Below, one piece after another: positions 61,197-64,000 of a DNA stretch of 64,000 nt. Each line of letters opens with the position of its first letter. The stretch's first letter is position 1. The stretch comes from Pedobacter panaciterrae (GTDB taxonomy: Bacteria > Bacteroidota > Bacteroidia > Sphingobacteriales > Sphingobacteriaceae), in contig NZ_LGEL01000014.1 in assembly GCF_001636695.1 (NCBI RefSeq), positions 17,728 to 81,727 on the forward strand, in the 5' to 3' direction. The notes under the pieces are model-generated. The model ran no database searches, was not told the DNA's origin, and saw nothing but the letters and a program-made list of their open reading frames with translations. The translations under genes and the position numbers were made by a program.

Positions 61197-62249
61197 ATGA
61201 AAAAAATATTAATAACCGGAGGAGCCGGATTTATCGGCTCTCATGTGGTAAGAAGATTTGTAAATAACTATCCTGATTATATGATCGTAAATCTGGATAA
61301 GTTAACTTATGCAGGTAACCTTGCAAATCTTACCGACATTGAAGATAAACCGAATTATCGTTTTGTTAAAGCAGATATTACCGAAGCATCTGTAATAAAT
61401 GAGTTATTTGGCAAAGAGAATTTTGATGCAGTGATTCATTTGGCGGCAGAGTCACATGTTGACAGGTCAATTTCTGATCCGACAGCTTTTGTAATGACCA
61501 ATGTGATTGGAACCGTTAATCTTTTGAATGCAGTACGTGAACATTGGAAAGGTGATTATGATAAGAAAAGGTTTTACCATGTTTCAACAGATGAGGTTTA
61601 TGGTGCACTAGGAGAGACAGGGATGTTTACCGAATCTACAGCATATGATCCGCATAGCCCTTACTCTGCTTCAAAAGCCTCTTCAGATCACTTTGTGAGA
61701 GCTTATCATGATACTTATGGTATTGATATAGTGGTTTCTAATTGTTCAAATAATTATGGTTCTCATCATTTTCCGGAGAAACTTATACCACTGGCAATCA
61801 ATAATATTAAAAATGAACAGCCAGTGCCTGTATATGGTAAGGGCGAAAATGTTCGCGATTGGTTATGGGTAGAAGATCATGCACGTGCAATTGATGTGAT
61901 CTTCCATCAGGCTAAAACAGGACAAACGTATAACATTGGTGGTCATAACGAATGGAAAAACATAGATCTTATTCATTTGCTATGTAAGATAATGGATAAG
62001 AAGCTAGGCAGGGCAGAAGGTGATTCGGCAAAGCTGATTACATTTGTAACAGATAGGGCAGGGCATGACTTGCGTTATGCAATTGACTCAACTAAGCTTC
62101 AAAATGAATTAAACTGGGTGCCTAGTTTACAGTTTGAAGAAGGACTGGAAAAAACGGTAGAATGGTATTTGCAAAATGAAGGGTGGCTTTCTGATGTCAC
62201 TTCCGGGAATTACCAGGCTTACTACGAAAATCAATATGAGGGAAGATAG
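61197..62249 (+). CDS. rfbB: dTDP-glucose 4,6-dehydratase
   Basis: An extended SDR enzyme (350 residues) that makes dTDP-4-keto-6-deoxyglucose, precursor of rhamnose and other deoxy-sugars. The NAD loop GGAGFIG is at 8-14; the catalytic D132-E133 (STDEVYG) and Y156-x3-K160 (SPYSASK) are in place. The other rhamnose-pathway genes are not in the window. It ends the operon; a terminator hairpin covers its stop codon. Confidence 0.96.
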   Translation: MKKILITGGAGFIGSHVVRRFVNNYPDYMIVNLDKLTYAGNLANLTDIEDKPNYRFVKADITEASVINELFGKENFDAVIHLAAESHVDRSISDPTAFVMTNVIGTVNLLNAVREHWKGDYDKKRFYHVSTDEVYGALGETGMFTESTAYDPHSPYSASKASSDHFVRAYHDTYGIDIVVSNCSNNYGSHHFPEKLIPLAINNIKNEQPVPVYGKGENVRDWLWVEDHARAIDVIFHQAKTGQTYNIGGHNEWKNIDLIHLLCKIMDKKLGRAEGDSAKLITFVTDRAGHDLRYAIDSTKLQNELNWVPSLQFEEGLEKTVEWYLQNEGWLSDVTSGNYQAYYENQYEGR

Positions 62250-62265
62250 TTATCTTCCCTTTTTT
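62240..62265 (+). terminator. Rho-independent terminator of the nucleotide-sugar operon
   Basis: Arms GGGAAGATA (62240-62248) and TATCTTCCC (62251-62259) with a two-base gap, followed by six T and then ATT. The stem includes the rfbB stop codon. The T-run overlaps the stop codon of the convergent ABC permease gene. Confidence 0.85.
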
Positions 62266-63496
62266 ATTCATATCTTAATGCTTCTACCGGATCAAGTTTG
62301 GAAGCTTTTTTCGCAGGGTAGTAACCTGACATAATACCTACACCTACGCACAGTACAAAGCCGCCTATAATCCATTCCCATGGTATTATAAATGATCCTC
62401 CCATTGCAAATGAGATTAGGTTTCCGATAGCTATTCCGAGAAATATACCAAAGGCGCCCCCAATAAGACAAATTATAACAGCCTCTATTAAGAATTGTTT
62501 ACGGATTACAGAGGGATTGGCTCCAATAGCTTTCCTGATCCCAATTTCTCTGGTTCTCTCTGTTACAGAAACAAGCATAATGTTCATAAGGCCGATTGAT
62601 GCGCCAATTAATGTAATTGCTCCGATAGCAATTCCGCCTAATACTATATATCTTAATTGTTCAAATAGCGTTTGAGCAAGTGAATCGCTCTTTGTGATTT
62701 CAAAATTATTGGGCTCAGAAATTTTTACCTTTCTTATCTTCCTTAGTTCCGATGTGGCTTCTCCAATAATATTATCCATCTGGTCGTTACTAGGGACCAT
62801 TACCGTTATGGTGTAAGATGGATTTGAATTGGTGTTAATAAGCTTGGCTTTTAAAAGAGGGACATAAACTGATCTGTCACCACTAAAGCCCATACTTTGA
62901 CCTTTAGACTCAAGAACTCCAATGACCTTTAGTCTATTGTTTCCAACATTAATGATTTTATCTATCGGATTCTGATCCTTGAAAAGTTTAGTTCTTATTT
63001 CATTACCTATGATACAGACGTTATTTCCTGACACCACCTCGGCTGGACTAAAATTACGTCCAAGTGAAAGGTTTAGCCCCTGCGAATTCAACCCGTTTTC
63101 ATCTATGCCCTGAATATTGATATTAGGGTTAGTTTTTTCTGCACCAAATTTAGCTGTTGAACCTCCTGTGGCAAATACACTGATCGCGATTGTTGCAGGG
63201 GTATTTAATCTTTCCTTAAAATTTACGGCATCTTCATATTTGATAGACCTGAATGGCTTTGGCCGCTGGCCGGAACCACCAACCCTTATGCCAGATCCTC
63301 TGTTCCTGATGGTAAAAGCATTGGCCCCCATACTGGAGAAGGCTTCAGTCATACTTTTTTTAACAGCATCGAGTGTTGTTAATATACCTACTAATGCAGA
63401 TAAACCAATCGCGATGATCAATGCGGTAAGCATGGTACGCAACCTGTTACTTTTTATAGATTGAAGGGCTAGTTTTACGTTTTCGGTATAGGTCAT
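62264..63496 (-). CDS. ABC transporter permease, MacB/FtsX type
   Basis: A 410-residue permease with one N-terminal membrane helix (about 21-43), a large periplasmic core domain (about 45-270) and three C-terminal helices of the FtsX domain, with the coupling segment RTREIGIRKAIGANPSVIRKQF and the C-terminus DPVEALRYE. Family members move lipoproteins, peptides or drugs with a separate ATPase, or act as mechanotransmitters. No ATPase or membrane-fusion partner is encoded in view, so its substrate is unknown. An 18-base spacer-free terminator on its upstream side separates it from the iron-sulfur gene. Confidence 0.9.
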   Translation of the reverse strand: MTYTENVKLALQSIKSNRLRTMLTALIIAIGLSALVGILTTLDAVKKSMTEAFSSMGANAFTIRNRGSGIRVGGSGQRPKPFRSIKYEDAVNFKERLNTPATIAISVFATGGSTAKFGAEKTNPNINIQGIDENGLNSQGLNLSLGRNFSPAEVVSGNNVCIIGNEIRTKLFKDQNPIDKIINVGNNRLKVIGVLESKGQSMGFSGDRSVYVPLLKAKLINTNSNPSYTITVMVPSNDQMDNIIGEATSELRKIRKVKISEPNNFEITKSDSLAQTLFEQLRYIVLGGIAIGAITLIGASIGLMNIMLVSVTERTREIGIRKAIGANPSVIRKQFLIEAVIICLIGGAFGIFLGIAIGNLISFAMGGSFIIPWEWIIGGFVLCVGVGIMSGYYPAKKASKLDPVEALRYE

Positions 63497-63520
63497 TTCA
63501 GATGAAATATATTCTTAAAG

Positions 63521-63559
63521 GGATAAAAATAAAAAGTCCCGTTGTTAAGACAACGAGAC
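63521..63559 (-). terminator. Rho-independent terminator after the iron-sulfur carrier gene
   Basis: On the minus strand the stem is GTCTCGTTGT, loop CTTA, ACAACGGGAC (63559 down to 63536) with one G-U pair, then TTTTTATTTTTATCC. On the plus strand the same pair would be a C-A mismatch, so the minus direction is favoured. It ends transcription from 63589 before the ABC permease gene. Confidence 0.85.
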
Positions 63560-63588
63560 CATGTATAATGTTACAAAAGAATAAGAAC

Positions 63589-63942
63589 TTAAACTGAGAA
63601 ACTTGTTCCGCAACCACAAGTGCTGCTTGCATTTGGGTTACTGAAAGTAAAGCCTCTTGAGTTTAATCCATCTTGCCAGTCTACCTGCATTCCCATCAAA
63701 TACATCTGATGCGCTTTGTGCATATAAACTTTAATGCCTTCAATAATAAATTCCTGATCACCTTCTTTTTTCTGATCAAAACCTAGTACATAACTCATTC
63801 CAGAGCAGCCTCCGCCATCAACTCCTACACGTAGTCCGAAGTCCTCAGAAATCTCTTGCTGATCTTTTAATTTAAAAAGTTCCTTTACAGCGCCTTCTGT
63901 AAAAGTTACCGGTGCAAATGCTGTATCAACTGTATTACTCAT
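63589..63942 (-). CDS. A-type iron-sulfur carrier protein (IscA/ErpA/SufA family)
   Basis: A 117-residue protein with the three family cysteines: C46 in GGGCSGM and C109-G-C111 near the C-terminus (STCGCGTSF). It takes a [2Fe-2S] or [4Fe-4S] cluster from the assembly scaffold and passes it to apo-enzymes in the cytoplasm. Several iron-sulfur enzymes are encoded in this window (ispH, rlmD, the GMC dehydrogenase), but no direct link is implied. IscA, SufA and ErpA cannot be told apart from the sequence alone. Confidence 0.94.
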   Translation of the reverse strand: MSNTVDTAFAPVTFTEGAVKELFKLKDQQEISEDFGLRVGVDGGGCSGMSYVLGFDQKKEGDQEFIIEGIKVYMHKAHQMYLMGMQVDWQDGLNSRGFTFSNPNASSTCGCGTSFSV

Positions 63943-63964
63943 ATTATTAAAAAATTAGGAAGTA

Positions 63965-63972
63965 CAAATTTA
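63965..63972 (-). promoter_or_regulatory. Candidate -7 box for the iron-sulfur carrier gene
   Basis: On the minus strand TAAATTTG matches TANNTTTG and lies 22 bases upstream of the ATG. No -33 TTTG is seen in the remaining bases to the window edge. Confidence 0.45.
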
Positions 63973-64000
63973 GTTATAATTGTTTATAAATGTACTATAG

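Overview
The window looks like a chromosomal stretch of a Bacteroidetes bacterium of the Sphingobacteriaceae type (Pedobacter-like). The reasons are the AT-rich DNA, many start codons without Shine-Dalgarno sequences, Bacteroidetes-type promoters (TTTG, about 20 bases, TANNTTTG), a SusC/SusD pair, a family-144-type glucanase pair, DUF5686, DUF2807 and other families typical of this group. The assignment rests on gene content only; there is no rRNA, tRNA, CRISPR array or transposase in the window.

Layout. (1) 1-8419: the end of a peptide-type ABC permease gene and shikimate kinase on the plus strand, then a minus-strand run of asd, a PBP4-type DD-peptidase, a GH20 hexosaminidase, truA, a DoxX protein and an M28 peptidase. 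(2) 8600-19008: a tight ten-gene minus-strand operon that I read as an oxidative, 3-keto-glycoside pathway. It has a FAD/[3Fe-4S] GMC dehydrogenase with its Tat-exported small subunit, a lipoprotein cytochrome c, a DUF1080 (3-keto-disaccharide hydrolase) lipoprotein, two Gfo/Idh/MocA oxidoreductases, three xylose-isomerase-like TIM barrels and an MFS carrier. (3) 19276-21074: SDR-type threonine dehydrogenase and a YebC/TACO1 protein. (4) 21096-38574: a polysaccharide utilisation locus with SusC, SusD, a LamG lipoprotein, two GH144-like enzymes, a GH43-like enzyme, an SGNH hydrolase and a GH3 beta-glucosidase, plus a membrane-spanning propeller/LuxR regulator. The combination of GH144-like and GH3 enzymes suggests beta-1,2-glucan as the substrate. 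(5) 38578-50932: trhO, a secreted C1 peptidase, a DUF5686 outer-membrane protein, kbl, pheS, a degenerate Rieske-like lipoprotein, a TetR regulator, a 36-codon small gene with an excellent promoter, rlmD, a hypothetical gene and a secreted serine hydrolase. (6) 51049-57236: a GGSD-repeat adhesin-like protein, a PyrR-like phosphoribosyltransferase, an acyltransferase and a diverged glycosyltransferase, ispH, hemH and waaA. (7) 57298-62249: a nucleotide-sugar operon (ugd, UDP-xylose synthase, galE, an unknown gene, rfbB) ending in a clear terminator. (8) 62264-63942: a MacB-like ABC permease and an A-type iron-sulfur carrier.

How the parts fit. Regions 2 and 4 are two separate sugar-harvesting strategies placed almost side by side: oxidation of intact glycosides at C3 followed by cleavage, and classical Sus-type import with hydrolysis. 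Threonine dehydrogenase and Kbl form one pathway although they lie 24 kb apart. The ugd/uxs/galE/rfbB genes supply UDP-glucuronate, UDP-xylose, UDP-galactose and the dTDP-4-keto-6-deoxyglucose precursor for surface polysaccharide, and waaA makes the Kdo part of lipid A-core.

At the nucleotide level three related palindromic elements (7358-7396, 21962-22057, 41024-41142) sit directly 3' of genes. Several promoters can be read directly, and at three genes the -7 box contains a TTG that would be mistaken for a start codon.
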